This document shows positions 12,501-27,500 of a stretch of DNA of 64,000 bases, one piece after another. Source of the DNA: Calliopum simillimum (Eukaryota; Arthropoda; Insecta; Diptera; Lauxaniidae); NCBI GenBank assembly GCA_951812925.1, contig OX638371.1, positions 83,213,697 through 83,277,696 of the forward strand, written 5' to 3'. The notes under the pieces are model-generated. The model was not told the origin of the DNA, ran no database searches, and was given only the letters and a program-made list of their open reading frames with translations. The first letter of the stretch is position 1. Every line of letters begins with the position of its first letter. Position numbers and translations under genes: made by a program.

Positions 12501-15500
12501 GAATAAATGCGGTTTAAAACAAATTTTTATATGAGGGCCATCCTAAATATGCGCTCTAACTTAAATTTCTCACCTTTTTAACAACCTCAGTATTGTTGAG
12601 AATAAACAAAAAAAAAAAAAAATTATTCAAATCGGTTATGCCGTTTTCTAGTTTTGGCCAGACTAACGGATGGAATTCATTTTTATATATGTATTTTTAT
12701 ATATGAATGTCACAAAATACCGTGATATGAAAATTTGAATTTGAAAAGCGTTGAAATGGTCAGGTAATCGATGGATTCCATCGTTTAAATCATAAGTAGT
12801 CTGAAAAACCCCTGAAATCTACCTGAAACTTGGTATATTGGGGTTTTTGGGGTCGCTGATCACGAATCCGGGGTCGGACTTCAAGATGGTGGACCTAAGA
12901 TGACTGATGATTGATTTTTAAAATTTTTTCCGCCATTTTGTAATCTCCATCTTGATTCGTTATAAGCGAACTCAAAAACCCCAATAAAAAATTTTTAAAA
13001 AAATCGGTTGATTTTTGAAAATTTTGTACGCCATCTTGGATCCGCCATTTTCTAAGTCCGACTCCGGATTCGTGACTAGCGACTCAAAAAAACCCCATAT
13101 ACGAAATTTGGTTCACATTAGTTTATTTTTAAGTAAAGTTCAACATATTTAATTTTTGACCGCCATAATCGGAACGGTCATGTTAAGAACATGATATTAT
13201 TGATAAAGTATATCCACTGTAGCAGTTGCATACTACTTCGTAATTTCCCACAATAGAAATAAAAATAACGCAAAATCATGACGGAGAGGACACATGACTA
13301 ATTGAGCATTACGCACACAAAGCAAATCGCCAACTCTTGCTACCGGGCACAATCGACCAAGTTTTACAGACTTTTCACCCCACAATGATGATTCACCAAA
13401 AAAATTCCACTTCTCATCAATATTTTGACCATGACGGAGGGGACATTGACTTTTTCCCCGTACTTATGTCATTTTGTTTCGACCGCAACAAGTACATGGG
13501 AACATTTGGAGAGAATACCTCTGTTGGGTTTGGTTTCTGTGTTGATGGATTTGAAAAAAAAAAAACCCCGGCACGAAAGCCCTCCAAGTCTGACGCGGCG
13601 GAATAAACACGGATATTTAGAATTACCTACGGAATATGAAAAATGCGTGAGACAATAGCGATAATGCCACGAGCGAGCATCGGAGGGTCAAAATTGGGCT
13701 TGGTCCACGAAAAAAGCACCTGTTCTTATGGAACTTAGAACATCAGAACATCAGTGGAATATTGTATTTGGCTAAATCGAGCGTGGAAAAGGCTTGATTT
13801 GCAAAAGGATCATGACGGAGGGGACATTTTCGGTAGTTTTTATTCGAGTAAACTTTATCAGGACTTCTATTTGATTCCGGAATGCATGTTCATTACTAAA
13901 AATGTTAATTTTGAAACAATTTCATGGTAAGATGTTCGAAAGTTTTGCTTCAATCCCGCAATACACCATTGGGACAAGTGTTTTTCGGCATTTCGTAACA
14001 TTCACCTATATATAGACTAGTGTGTATTGAAATATATGGGCGAGTTTTAAGACCCAATTCCACACTCAAATTATGAAAGAAGAAAGATAAACAACTCAGG
14101 AAATATAAATTTTTTGACTTTAAAATAAATTCCTAGCTGGCCAAATGGCCATTGTTTATAAAAACCGAGTGATTTTGCACTGGAGCCTATCTAACAGTAA
14201 ATTTTTTTCCAAAAAACACCATAGATATCGATTTGTGGTCTAAAATAACTTATGTGTGCAAATTTTCAGAGAGATCGTATGACGTGCAGGAGTGTCAGCA
14301 AAGGAATAAGAAACGATTATCTTCAATGAAACGAATACTTTTTGTACTGGAGCCTATCTAACGGCAGATTTTTTTCCAAAAAACACTGCAGATCTCAGTT
14401 TGTAGTCGAAAACAACTTATGTTTGCAATTTTTCAGAGAGATTGTATGACGTGCAGGAGTGCCAGCAAAGAAAAAAAAGCACTCATTTTCAATCAAATGT
14501 TTAATTTTTGTACTAGAGTCCACCTAACGATTCATTTTTTCAAAAAAAACTTGTGGTACTTGATTCGTCATAAAAAATAAACAATGCACCCAAATTTTAA
14601 GATAGGTGGAACGACGTGTGGGAGTGTCAGCGAAGGATTAAAAAATGGTATACAGCGATTTCTTGCCTATCGTAACAAGATCTGCCACACTCCTTCCGAT
14701 TTCGCTGAAATTTGGTACATGGTAATCGTATTGCAGCACGGCGTATTTCATTTTCAAAATCTTTCGAGGAATTTAAAATGATGTAAATTACAAAAAAACC
14801 TACATTATACGAAATGTTGCATATACTGAAATGTTAAAAAAATCATTACTCCTATACCATTAATGGTACCATCCAAATTTTAGATTCATTTGAAAGGTAA
14901 TTTTGTCTCTTTTTTTAAAAAATTATTTTGAAAGGTCGAAAATAGGTACTATAGCGTTTTTAGTAGTTTAGTACTAAAATAGTAGTAAATTTAGTAATTT
15001 TTATCAAATACAAAACACTTTTACTTGTGCGCATAGAATGATTCAATCCCTTTCTAAAAATGATCCAAACATAAAAATGAGATAAGAAATGTTCCAGCTA
15101 TGGGCCATTTTCTGATCGGACCTTTTTTTAAATTTTCAAAAAATCATAACTTCTAAGCCTCGAGACATACCAATTTTCTCTCTTTTTTGACTGAAAGATT
15201 TTTTTTTTTTCTTTCCAAAAAAAATATTTTGTAAGGTAACAAAAGTGTACACAGGCACGTTTTTTGTAGTTTAGAACTAAAATAGTAATAAATGTAGTAC
15301 TTTTTATCAACTACAGCTTATAGCCTGATTCAATGCCTTTCCAAAACAGGTCTAAACATGAAAATTGGTTCAGAAATGGCCAAGTTATTGGTAATTATTT
15401 GAGGAGAGTTTGTTACATTTTACCTATTTTTCGACTTTTTGCACCCCTCCAAAAGCCACAAAAAGAATCGCAAAATTTTTTTTTTGCCATTTTTCAAAGT

Positions 15501-18500
15501 TTAAGCATGAAACGAAACCATGTACCAAATTTCAGCGATATCGGAAGGGGTGTGGCAGATCTTGTTACGATAGGCATGAAATGGCTGTATACCATTTTTT
15601 AATCCTTGGCTGACACTCCCACACGTCGTTCCACCAATCTTAAAATTTGGGTGCATAGTTTATTTTTTATGACGAATCAAGTACCACAAGTTTTTTTTGA
15701 AAAAATGAATCGTTAGATGGACTCTAGTACAAAAATTAAACGTTTGATTGAAAATAAGTGCTTTTTTTCTTTGCTGACACTCCTGCACGTCATACAATCT
15801 CTCTGAAAAATTGCATACATAAGTTGTTTTCGACTACGAACTGAGATCTGTAGTGTTTTTTGGAAAAAAATCTGCCGTTAGATAGGCTCCAGTACAAAAA
15901 GTATTCGTTTCATTGAAGATAATCGTTTCTTATTCCTCTGCTGACGCTCCTGCACGTCATACGAACTCTCTGAAAATTTGCACACATAAGTTATTTTAGA
16001 CCACGAATCGATATCTATGGTGTTTTTGGGAAAAAAATTTACCGTAACATAGGCTCCAGTACAAAATCACTCGTTTTTTATAAACAATGGCCATTTGGCC
16101 AGCTAGGAATTTATTTTAAAGTAAAAAAATTTATATTCCCTGAATTTTTTATCTCTCTTCTTTCATAATTTGAGTGTGGAATTGGGTGTTCGTTTTTCGA
16201 TACACACTAATATAGACTATATAAAATTTCTCCGGTGGCAATTATTTTTATTTAAAAATTGATTTTTGCCACTAAAATTTTATTATTATTAATTTCTGTA
16301 TTTACACTCCAACTCGACGAACAATGGATTCATGTTAAATTTTATTTTATATTTTTTTTTTTACATGTGTATGTAAAAATTTGATTCGTGAAAATTTTTA
16401 TTTTACAACATTTTATGTTTTCACTTGATCACTAGATTTCTTAATCAATTTAATTCAATTATTTTAATTTTTAAAACCTTTTTTTTTTTTAATCCAATGC
16501 CATTTCTTTAAATATGTACCTGTTTTGCATAATTTTGTAAAAATCGGTTTTGGTTTGGATCCTTAACACCTGTATAGTTTAAATTTGATGGATTCTGAAA
16601 AAAAGGAAAATTCTTCATTAGGTATCTACTTATTCGTCAATCGCAAACACATAGATATAAGGCCGGGTCGACGAAAAAACTATTGAAAAAAACCACCTCC
16701 TAGTGAACAAAAAAAATTTTTTTTGGACTACATTAAAATAGCCAAAATAGTTTTCTATCATAACATTGGCAGGTGATGGCAGGTTAGACCTCGTTTTTTG
16801 CTTCTAAATTCTTTACTGCATTGCGATCTGCAACTTTCTGAACTTGAAACGACTTCAGCCCAGCATTAGCTTTGGTTCTGCAACAACACGAGCTGCTTTC
16901 CTGACAGAAGTGTTCAGAGCCTTACCAATATTTGTTGTTGTTGTTGTTTTTTTCTTCCAGATCCAGATTTGCTTGCAATGATTAAGTATTTTTTAAACTG
17001 ATTAATGACTTTTGAAACAGTCTGACGTTGAACCATAAGATCTGTTGCAATTTTTTTGGAAGTCCACAATGGACTCTTTTGAAAAGTTTTAATTATTTTT
17101 TCACTTACTTTTATTTCGCTGTCCATGTTGAAAAAAATAACAATTAAAAATGAATAACTTGGAACAAGTTATGGCTGTAAAGTGTGTATAGGTGTTTTTC
17201 GAGACACTCTTTAGGGGGTGGTTTTTTCAACGTTTTTGTTTTTTTATGGTACTCACCCTAATTTTGTTTCTCGGAATAGGGCATCTTTTTGCAGCCTAAA
17301 AAAAAAATTTGAACATTAAAGGGCGATTTTTTTTAATATATGATACATGATTGATTAATTAAAAAAAAAAAAAATTAATTCTGTAATTACTTTTGAAAAT
17401 CAGAGAATTTTTTCAGATCGATTAAAGGTGGCATAAAGCCGATTCATGAAATGTGACGACATAATACGGTTTTTATTTTATACCTATGTAAAAAATGCTC
17501 GAAATCAGTCTAACGATATATCAATTTTTTTTTTCTTGTTTCGCACAAAAAAATTTCAAGTTTATAGACCTCCTAGCCTGCTTGCTTCGCCAGGCATGTT
17601 TGTTTCGCTTTTCATTCCCAATAGCTTAGAAGATATCTACGGGTTGAAACTACAACAAAACAGAGCACTACGTCTCTATGTAGTCGGTTTTTAGAAATGA
17701 AGTCGCCATTCGATTTTATGCAAAAAAGGAAAAGTTTAAAATTTCAAAATTTCAAAGAAAAATTTACTTTCAAACACTTAAAAAACATTTTTCTCGAAAC
17801 ATGAAAAATAAAGATGCCTAAGTAGAAGTAGTTTAAGTCCAACGATATAAAAAAATCATTAATTAAGGCCACTGCCACGTCACCAATAAAAATTTAAGTA
17901 ACATGGGAAGGTTAATTTCATTTCAAACCATCTTAAAAATTCCGAATAGCTTATGTGGCGAGTCCCACGAAACCATCAGTTAAGGCTTGTTGATAGTTCG
18001 CCATAGATGTTTTCCCTAAAGTATATCTAGATATTCCCCATTTTGATTCGCCTTTTATGTATTAATGTTCATATTTTAGGGGTGTTCGTATTTTGGGATG
18101 TTAAAAACCCAAATTCGTGTCAACCCTATCATACTAAATCCGAAACGAATTCGTAACGATTTCGGTATCGAAATCAGAAGGATTTGCCGAACGACTTCGG
18201 AACTTTTAGTTTGCTGGGTATCGACAGTGCTACCATCTTGAAATAGCTCAATACACTTTGATTTCATGCATTTACGTTAGAGTATGATGGACAATTAAAT
18301 TCGGATGAAGGCTGCTGATAAGGATTAACGCTGTCGTCTGTCAGTGCTAGAAGAGGTGACAAAAGGACAAAAAATTCAGACTTGCAACTTTGTCGGAACT
18401 CAAAAATCTCTATATTCTGGGCACTACAATTCAATTTTATTTTAATTTAAGTTTTACAAAACTTTAGTTAAAGTTTTAATAGATTGTTTTAATAAATTAC

Positions 18501-21500
18501 CTGCATGGCTTGTTGTCGCTGCTGCTCTGCTATTATCTATTAAGTAAAAAACATTTTATTTAAATATATACAAAATAAAGAAAAGCAACAAATTTATTAG
18601 AAACATAAAAATTCAAGGTAGAGCCAAAACTACATATGAGCTGTTCAAAATGACAATGGTGCAACTACAAAACAAGGCAAAAGTGTTGTCATAATATTAA
18701 TTGGCTGACATTTTGTTAGGGATGAATAAAATTGATATCTGTTTTCACAAAAAATTTACTTGAAGATATGAAATTTTTGGCACATAATTTATATGACATT
18801 ACTTTTGCTTCGTTTTGGAGTTGCGTCATTGTCATTTTGAACGGCTCATATGTACGTGTGTTGTATAATAAGTATTTGTCATTGCTTATTGCTTAAAAAT
18901 TATATCTTCTTTTTACAAATATTCCTTATAATAACCATGCAAAAAAAATTTAATATCGAACGGTGACAAAATATCTATCGCGTCGTACAATCACAATGAT
19001 TTTGACACAAGCAGGGTGATTTTTGGCTTGAAACCATATCTACTAACGAAACATTAATTCACAACGGAACACCCAGCATCAAACATAATGGAAGCAATCG
19101 CTTGCACAATTAATGCGTTAATCTACAGAAGAAAATCCATTTTCAATGTAAATTCCGTTGCTGAATCTGGCTTTAGAATTGCTATATCCAGAATGGTGTT
19201 TTTGAAATTCTAACCTGAAAGTTATGTTTTTTTGAGATTATGTAGCAGAACAAGGACATCTTTAGCCGCAAAATCTGATATTGCAGCTTGAAGCCCTAGT
19301 CTTTTACTTTAAAACTCATTTAAAATATCGGTATAATTTAAACTGGGTTTTGAAGTAAGAAAAAGGGCTCTAAGCTGCTTTATTAGGTCTTATGGCTAAT
19401 GATTTCCTTGTTCTATTATATAAACTCAAAAAAATCAAAAAAACAAAAATTTTTTTCCAAACTTTGCTTGTATATCACAAAATGGAAAGAGCAATAGTTT
19501 TTAGGTAAGGATTTTTCGAAAACCATACGAGACATAGAAATTCTGAGGCCGAATTGGAATTGAGCATTCCTGTTTTTGTTCGTTGCTAATTTTGCAAAAA
19601 GAACATCAAAATCATTTTTTTAACAAAAAAGTTTTTAAAAATTTTTAAAAATACAATATCTCGTTATAAAAAAAAAAAAAAAAATTCTGTATACTTGGAC
19701 CTTAGTGAATAACTTTGCATAAAAAAACCTGGAGTGGGACATATAGGAAAAACCGAGATCAAGCGAGCTGTGGATAATTTTTTACGATTTTCGATTATAT
19801 TTATCTTAACAAGGGTATATCGATTGACTGAGAAAGCGTTTTGGTGACGAACCACCATCCACAACATAAGTGTATCAGTGGTCAAAAAAGTCCAAGCGTG
19901 GACGGTCTTTACATAAATACGACCCACTCGAAGATCATCACTTGAATCATCGGGAAATCGAGTCATGTTTAAGCATTTGTAGGACCAGCACACAATAAAT
20001 CTTGTATTAACATTTAGAGGTGCGAAGGCTATGTAAGTGTTGAAATCCCTACAAAATTTACAGAACCAGTTAAATTGAATATTCTAAGTTAGAAAAACAC
20101 AATTTTCCATTTCGAATTGAATGACGAAGCAACGTCTGAAGAAACTTACTCTAAAAAATGTAAAACTTTTCAATTGTCAAAAAAACCTGCATTGGAAAAC
20201 ACTAGGGATGCTATGTCCTCGAAACTTATCGGACAACCTACATACTTACGTACAGTTGAAAATTAAGTTATTTTTTTTTTTTTTTTTGTTTTTTATTTCA
20301 GTTGTAATTGGATTGGATGTTTAAATACCTGGTTTCTTGTAGCTGCACCTCTTGCCAGCACTTGCTGTTTTTTCCGTTGAGCCTATTAAATATATTAATA
20401 TTATTTTTGTTAATATATATATTATAGTAACTTTCTGTTACAATGCAAAATGCAAATTAGTGAGGATATGTTAAATATAATCATCCTAAAAATATTGACA
20501 ACCAAAACATTATTTATAACATAATTACCGCTGCGAGTTGTCCTCCAACAGGATCGGTAGAACATGCCTATAATAAAAATAATAATTCATTATGCATTAG
20601 GGTGCAGCAAAATTAAAAAAAAATTAGTGCATCAAAAATTATCATGGATTAAGATCTTAAAACAAAGACTGCATACTTGGTTTTGGTCAAAACCCCCGAA
20701 AAGATGGCCCGCCCGGGGCTTGAATGAAGGTCTAAACGACAAAAATCATTGTTTTTTCGCAGTTTTTTATTTTATCTCAAAAACCACGAAACTATTGGTA
20801 GTAATTCATCCTAAATCTTTGAAAGGGATTAATTTTCTACATTTTTTGTTTTTTTCTCATTGCTCTACAGTGAAGTTTGCCCTATGGAAGTCCCGGAAGA
20901 AGATCAAATTTTTTGATTCAAAAAACGGGTTTTTTCCTATAACTCAAGATACAAGAAACAAACAAAAACTTTAGACCTCAATACATGTAGGAATTCCAAA
21001 AGTAAACGGTTTTCCGCTAGAGGCCGAAATTTGTTAAAAATAATTGTATATCATGTAAAAGCGACCTTTTTATGTTTTCGTTTCAAAACATACCCAAAAT
21101 TATGATAAGAAACTAATAAAGAAGTCAAGAGCTTTCAAACATGGTCTTCAAAGTAGGAATCGGTCGAAATTTCCGACGGATATGACAGTTTTTACATACT
21201 TGGTATTTTTTGTAAAGTTCTGATTTTGGGTATTTTTGTTTCACAGTACATTTTGCATCCACAATTTAAGATTTTTTTATGTTTATTACCCAACATTAAA
21301 GGATGATAAACAGCGCAAATTTTAGGACCAAGAATGTCAAAATCGGTTTGTAGTTTTTTTGCGAATTTTAGCCTGAGAGTTTGGATTTTTTTCCATTTTT
21401 GTCAAATACGGCTTTTTTTGAGTATGAGCGACTGTGTACCCTAAATACCGTAAAAAATGTGTACTATTATATCCCAAAAACTGTTGGAAATATATTTTGC

Positions 21501-24500
21501 TCCTGAAAATCATCTTTCCACAGCTAACAGTTTGTGCCCTAGAGGCCGATTTTTGTGAAAAAAAATCATATTTTTAGAAATTTTTTTTTTAAGCGACCTT
21601 TTGATGTTTTTGCTTACAAATTTTTCAAAAATTTTAAAAGGCCACTTAAGAAAAAGTTAAAAGCTTTCAAATGAAAAAGAAATCGGTTTGAACTTACGCA
21701 AGACATAAAAGTTATAAGAGAGAGATATAATAGCATTTTTTTATTGTGCAGATATGATTTTTGGTTATTTTTTGTATCACAGAGAATATAAAAACTGTCA
21801 TATCTCGCGTAAATTTCAATCGATTTCAATTCTAAAGACTACGTTTGAAAGCTTTTAACCTTATCTTAAATTCTTTGCAAAAATTTTTGAAAAATTTGCA
21901 AGCAAAAATATCAAAAGGTGGCTTCGAAATAAAAATTTCTAAAAATTCGATTTTTTTTTATCACAAAAATTGGCCTCTAGGGCAAAAACTGTTAGCTGTG
22001 GAAAGATGAATATCAGAAGCAGAATATAGCAAAATATATTTCCTACAGTTCTTGGGATATAATAGAACAAATTTTTTACGGTATTTAGGGTATACAGTCG
22101 CTCATACTCAAAAAAAGCCGTATTTGACAAAAATTGGAAAAAATCCAAACTCTCAGGCTGAAATTCGCAAGGAAACTACAAACCGATTTTGACATTCTTG
22201 GTCCTAAAAGTTGCGCTGTTTATTGTTTTTTAACGTAAGGTAATAAACATAAAAAAGTCTTAGGTTGTGGATGCAAAATACACTGTGAAACAGAAATACC
22301 CAAAATCAGAACTTTACAAAAAATACCAAGTATGTAAGAATTATCATATCTCGTGCAATTTCAATCCGATTTCCATTCTAAAGACCATGTTTAGAATCTC
22401 TTAATTTTGTCATCAGTTTCTAGTCAAAAGTTTGGGTATATTTTAAAACCAACACAATGAAAGGTCACTTTTTCATGATACACAATTATTTTTAACAAAT
22501 TTCGGCCTCTAGCGGGAAACCGTTTACGTTTGGAATAAAAATTTCAAAACAAAACTATAGAAAAACAAATTTCCTACATGTCTAAAATTTTTGTGTGTCT
22601 CTTTTATCTGGAGTTATAGGAAAAAAACCGTTTTTTGAATCAAAAAATTTGATCTTCTTCTGGGACTTCCATAGGGCAAACTTCACTGTAGAGCAATGAG
22701 AAAAAAACAAAAAATGTAGAAAATTAATCTCTTTCAAAGATTTAGGATGAATTACTACCAATAGTTTCGTGGTTTTTGAGATAAAATAAAAAAACTGCGA
22801 AAAAACAATGATTTTTGTCGTTTAGACCTTCATTCAAGCCCCGGGCGGGCCATCTTTTCGGGGGTTTTGACCAAAACTAAGTATGCAGTCTTTGTTATAA
22901 GGCCTGCTCCTAAGATAATCTTTGATGCAACCTATAATTTTCCCATTATTTCGAAAAAGTGCTGCACCCTATTATGCATTAGTTTTAGTGCATTTAAAGA
23001 TATTTTAATACGAAACTCAAACTATTTTTATATCAAAAATGGGTAGCATTATTTATTTCTTGAATGTACCTACATACAGTGTTGATTGAAAACTTAAATA
23101 ACACTTTTTAGAGCACTTGACTTTCTCATGTTTTGTTAAACGCTCCACTGAGCGTTGGGATCTAGCCAGATCCAATCCATTTTTGAATGTATATTACCCT
23201 TTGCCCTTTTGCTTGGGATATTTGAACTGCCCAGTAGATGACTTCCTCAAAAGCGTCAAGGCGAACAGACTAGAGCAGAAAACATTACGTTTTCAAAAAC
23301 TTTTATTTGGAATGACTTTCTTGAACCTAGAACACAGACACATTTTAATTACGGTAAAACAAGAAAACCCTAAATTTCTTGAAAAATTTGAAAACTGCTC
23401 ATTTGGATATTTGTCTGAAAAGCATTCAAGAAAATAATTCTTCCTCATTGGTTTGATAGATCTATATGGGTATTCCCTTTTCTTTATACGTAGTATTCTA
23501 TGTAGAAAAGTTGTAGTCGCTGCTGCTAGTAAAGAACGATTCAAAACTCCATCATATACTTTAAGTCCACTTCTATTAAGGATCAAGTATACCGTTCGCA
23601 AGACTTCAAGGTATGGAATGCGAGCCCTCCACCTTATATTTTTTTAATATAAAAATGTCAGGGAAATTTTCATGTTAAAAAGCGGGGGCTCGATATTGAT
23701 TTTAGACCCATGGTTTACTGGTCAAACTTACTAAGAATTGTCCATAGATTACCTTCCCCTAGACGATTTGTCTTTTCCACCCGAACAATTTGGCCCACAC
23801 TAATGTACAATGTAAAATTTTAAAATAAATGTCAAAAAACTCAGTTATTATTTTTCATTTAAAAAATAAACATAATCGATTCGAATATTCAGGAGTTCAA
23901 ATATTGCATTCATTTGAATTATACCATTATAATAAATTTATTCAAGCGAACGATAGGCAATTGCTGTGATAACACTGTTCGACAGTTTCGAACTTTTTTT
24001 AAAAAACATGAGAAAATCCAAAAAATTCTTAAAGTAGACGTTAAAAAAAAAAATACCCGTGTCTCGTGGTTTTTCCCCAGCACTTCACATTTTTTTTTTC
24101 AATCGATTTTTGAAATTTTTTTATCCACTGCACATGAAAAAACCAAAAATACTGCATTTTTGTGTTAAATCGATGAATTTAACTATATGATCCTTACATC
24201 TAAGGTGTATCATGTGTTCAGCAAACTTATGCAAGATATACGTATTGCGGGGAATATTTTTATAGAAAATTTTAACCCTGTTTAACCCCCAAATGTGGGT
24301 CATTTTCGCCCTTTTCTTAAAAAGGTACAAAAATGACACCCAAAACAGGGAAATATTGGGTCAGTATGTACTACAGAAATATGGTGCCGTGACATAGTCC
24401 CCACGGACATAGTCCCCATTCACGAAATAATCCCCATTTATATCCGCCAATAATTCAGACAGAGTACACATTTCAAAAATGGCCTGCGGCCGCAGCTCAG

Positions 24501-27500
24501 GATTTAAAACTCCCAAAAATCCAACATCGGGGTCGCGGCGGTCTATAATATATCCAACACCTAGTTTGCTAGCCACAGTAATTTTAAATAAGGGTAGGGG
24601 TACGTGGGCGGAATATTTTGTCTTTGGTAACTCTAAGTGAAATTTTTTTAAAGATATTTTTGCAAATTTTTTTAGCCCATTGCGGCTCAGTTTTAGAAAA
24701 AGTGGTCAAAAAGACCCATAAAAACAGGATATAATAGGTTAATGAATTCTAAGAAAATTATCCTTGTGTGATTACGTTATGATCTTGTGAGAACGAGTTT
24801 TGTTCAAAATGTAGTTTTAGAGTTTTACAGTGGGGTGAAATTTGGAAAATATTGATTGTTAAAAGTGCTTACTGATTTTAAGGATTTTTTTGCTTTCGGG
24901 ATAAAATTTTGCTTTTTTAGTGTTCAGCAACTAGTGGTGAAATTGTATAGAAAATATTTCTGTAGTACATACTGAATCAATATTCCACTGTTTTAGGTGT
25001 CATTTTTTTACCTTTTTAAGAAAAAGGCATCGAGGTCAAAGATGAGAGAAAAGGAGAAACAATTTACTTACAGCCCTACAAGAGGGGCCACCTCTAGAGG
25101 GTTCAAATGTATGACCGGCCTCTAATATTTTTCCTCCCCAACATTTTTTCCCACCGTACTTACCCTCTATCTCTAGCTCTTTCGGGGGGCCCCCATACAA
25201 AACTGACGTCATACACATAAAAAATATGAAAAGGAAATCGTCAAACAGGCCCATAACTGTCCAGGAGTCTCTCCTAGAGGAGTCAAATACTTGACCGACC
25301 CCCATTACCCCCCTCCAAATTTTCACAGCTTACCTACCCCCTATTTCCAATCCTTAAGGGTGCTTTCCATATTTTTCATGTCTATGACTTTTTTTTTTTT
25401 GTATGAGAGTCCGCTAAAGAGTCAGAGATACAGGGTAAGTATGCTGGGAAAAATATTAAGAAGGAACAAATATTAGGGACCAGTCATACATTTGACCCTT
25501 CTAGGGGCACCCAGGGATTGGTGGGGGTCGATTTCTTAAAAATGTCAACTTTGTATGGGAGCCCCCTTAGGGGTTAGAGATAGGGGGTAAGTATGCTTGA
25601 TAAAAATGTTGGGAAGGGAAAAATAATGTGGGTCGGTCATACATTTGACCCCTCTAGAGATGACCCCTAAACATTTGTAGGGCTGTATGTACATTTTTTC
25701 TCTTTTTCTCTCACCTGTGACCTCGATGCGCCAACCTTTACCCTCACCCCACCCCCAAAATTTTTTTTGGAAACTCATTTTTTTTTCCAACCTCACAATA
25801 TTGAGGGGTGTCATGTATCAAAATGTTGTTACTAAGGATCTCCATACATTCTTAAAACACCTCTAATGTACAGTGGACAAAAAAACTTCAAAAATCGATT
25901 AAAAAAAATGTGACGTGCTGGGAAAAATCCACGAGACACGGGTATTTTTTTTAACGTCTTTAAGAATTTTTTGGATTTTCTCATGTGTTTTTTTTTTTTT
26001 GTGTCGAACAGTGTAATATAACTTGCAGTATAAAGTGATATGTTGAGAAATATACTTACCTGTGCTGCTGCTCTTGAGGCTGCTTCCGCTGCCTAAAATC
26101 AAATGAAAAAAATATATGTAGTTTTTTCAGTGTTGTCAATTTATTTAAAATTTAGATTTTAAATTTCAAATAGAAGTGGACAAGTTTGTTTTGTTTACTT
26201 ACGCTTATAGTCCTTTTTGGTATAGGGTACTTTTTAGCCGCCTAAAGGAAAAAAGAAACAGAGTATTAAACTTTCATATTGTCACCTGAGTACTGCAACT
26301 AGATAACTCAAATTTTGTAGTTTTGAGAATAATTAGTTTTAAGACTTTTAGAAATTTGAATTAACACGATTTTTTCAAGTTTTTCCTTTTTGTTCTTCGT
26401 ATAACTAAGCAATGGTGCTTTTAGGAGTACTCCGGTACAAATCAAAAAATTATAGTTTTGGAGTTACCTGGTTGTAGTAATAAGGCTTCTGTTTTATTTT
26501 TTAGAGAACTGCTTAACCCTCTAGTTCCCAAGAAGGCCTGTAGACAGCCTAATTTAAAAAAATTCTATAAATCGTATGTTATAATTTTTGTAGCTGATTT
26601 TTTGAATTTATAAAGAGAAATCCCCATTCTTTTAAATAAATGTAGTTGCGTAAAGCGGCAATATGTGCAAAAGCCGTTATTTTAAGTCAAAGTTGAAATA
26701 TTGTGAAAAAGTGAAAAATTAATTATTTTGTATTTTGCGCTAGAAACAAAAATTTTTTAAAAATATTTTTTGAACTCCATAAGAATTAAAAAAATTATGG
26801 AATGTAGCTATCTATGTGTACTATAAGAAAAATACTCAGTTTGATAAAATAATGTTTTAACTTTCCCCTCACTCACCCCAAATCGCACCGTGTCTGTAGG
26901 CCGTCTTGGGATACTAAGCATAAAAATGTTGTAACGATATCAATATATTTTTTTCGTCCTATTTGAATTTTTTACCAATTTTTACTAAAATCTTGTATGC
27001 CACAAAATTAAAGTCGTACCTTTGGCTGTATATAAATACAAATCTCACAAATGATGCTTAAAATTATTTGATTTCGAAGGATTTTCGTATACCCACTGGG
27101 TATACTAGATGGAGCGCATTCCCAATCGGGGCTATCTTCATATTCCAAGCACTCTTAGATATAAAAGACCAATGCAAAACAAAAGAAAATCTTTTTAACA
27201 GAAATTTGTAGCTGCGCCGATCGGGTAGATTTATCAATGACTATATGAACATATAACATGGCCATTCGATGGACACCTACGAATGTTAGAACAAAACCTT
27301 CTTTATTCATAAAGATATTCATTATAGAGTTTCCCGTTTCGGCCTTGCTGCCAGGAAATATGTTAGGATTTCATGTCGAAATGTTATTCATGGGAACAAA
27401 TATCAAATGGTTCGGGTAAATTGGCCGATAAAAATTTTTTTTTAAGATTTCGAAAAATTCCAGTTGCTTGTTTTACCATTTAGATTGATTGATGAATTAA

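Noticed and set aside
20230..20300. Donor-like ACTTAC near 20242 suggesting another microexon
   Set aside because: No acceptor (CT followed by a purine tract on the plus strand) follows within exon range; the sequence runs into a poly-T tract.
22982..23647. Overlapping frames of 106 and 102 codons as a small gene pair
   Set aside because: They overlap on opposite strands, have no recognisable domain and no splice continuity; either is expected by chance in this sequence.
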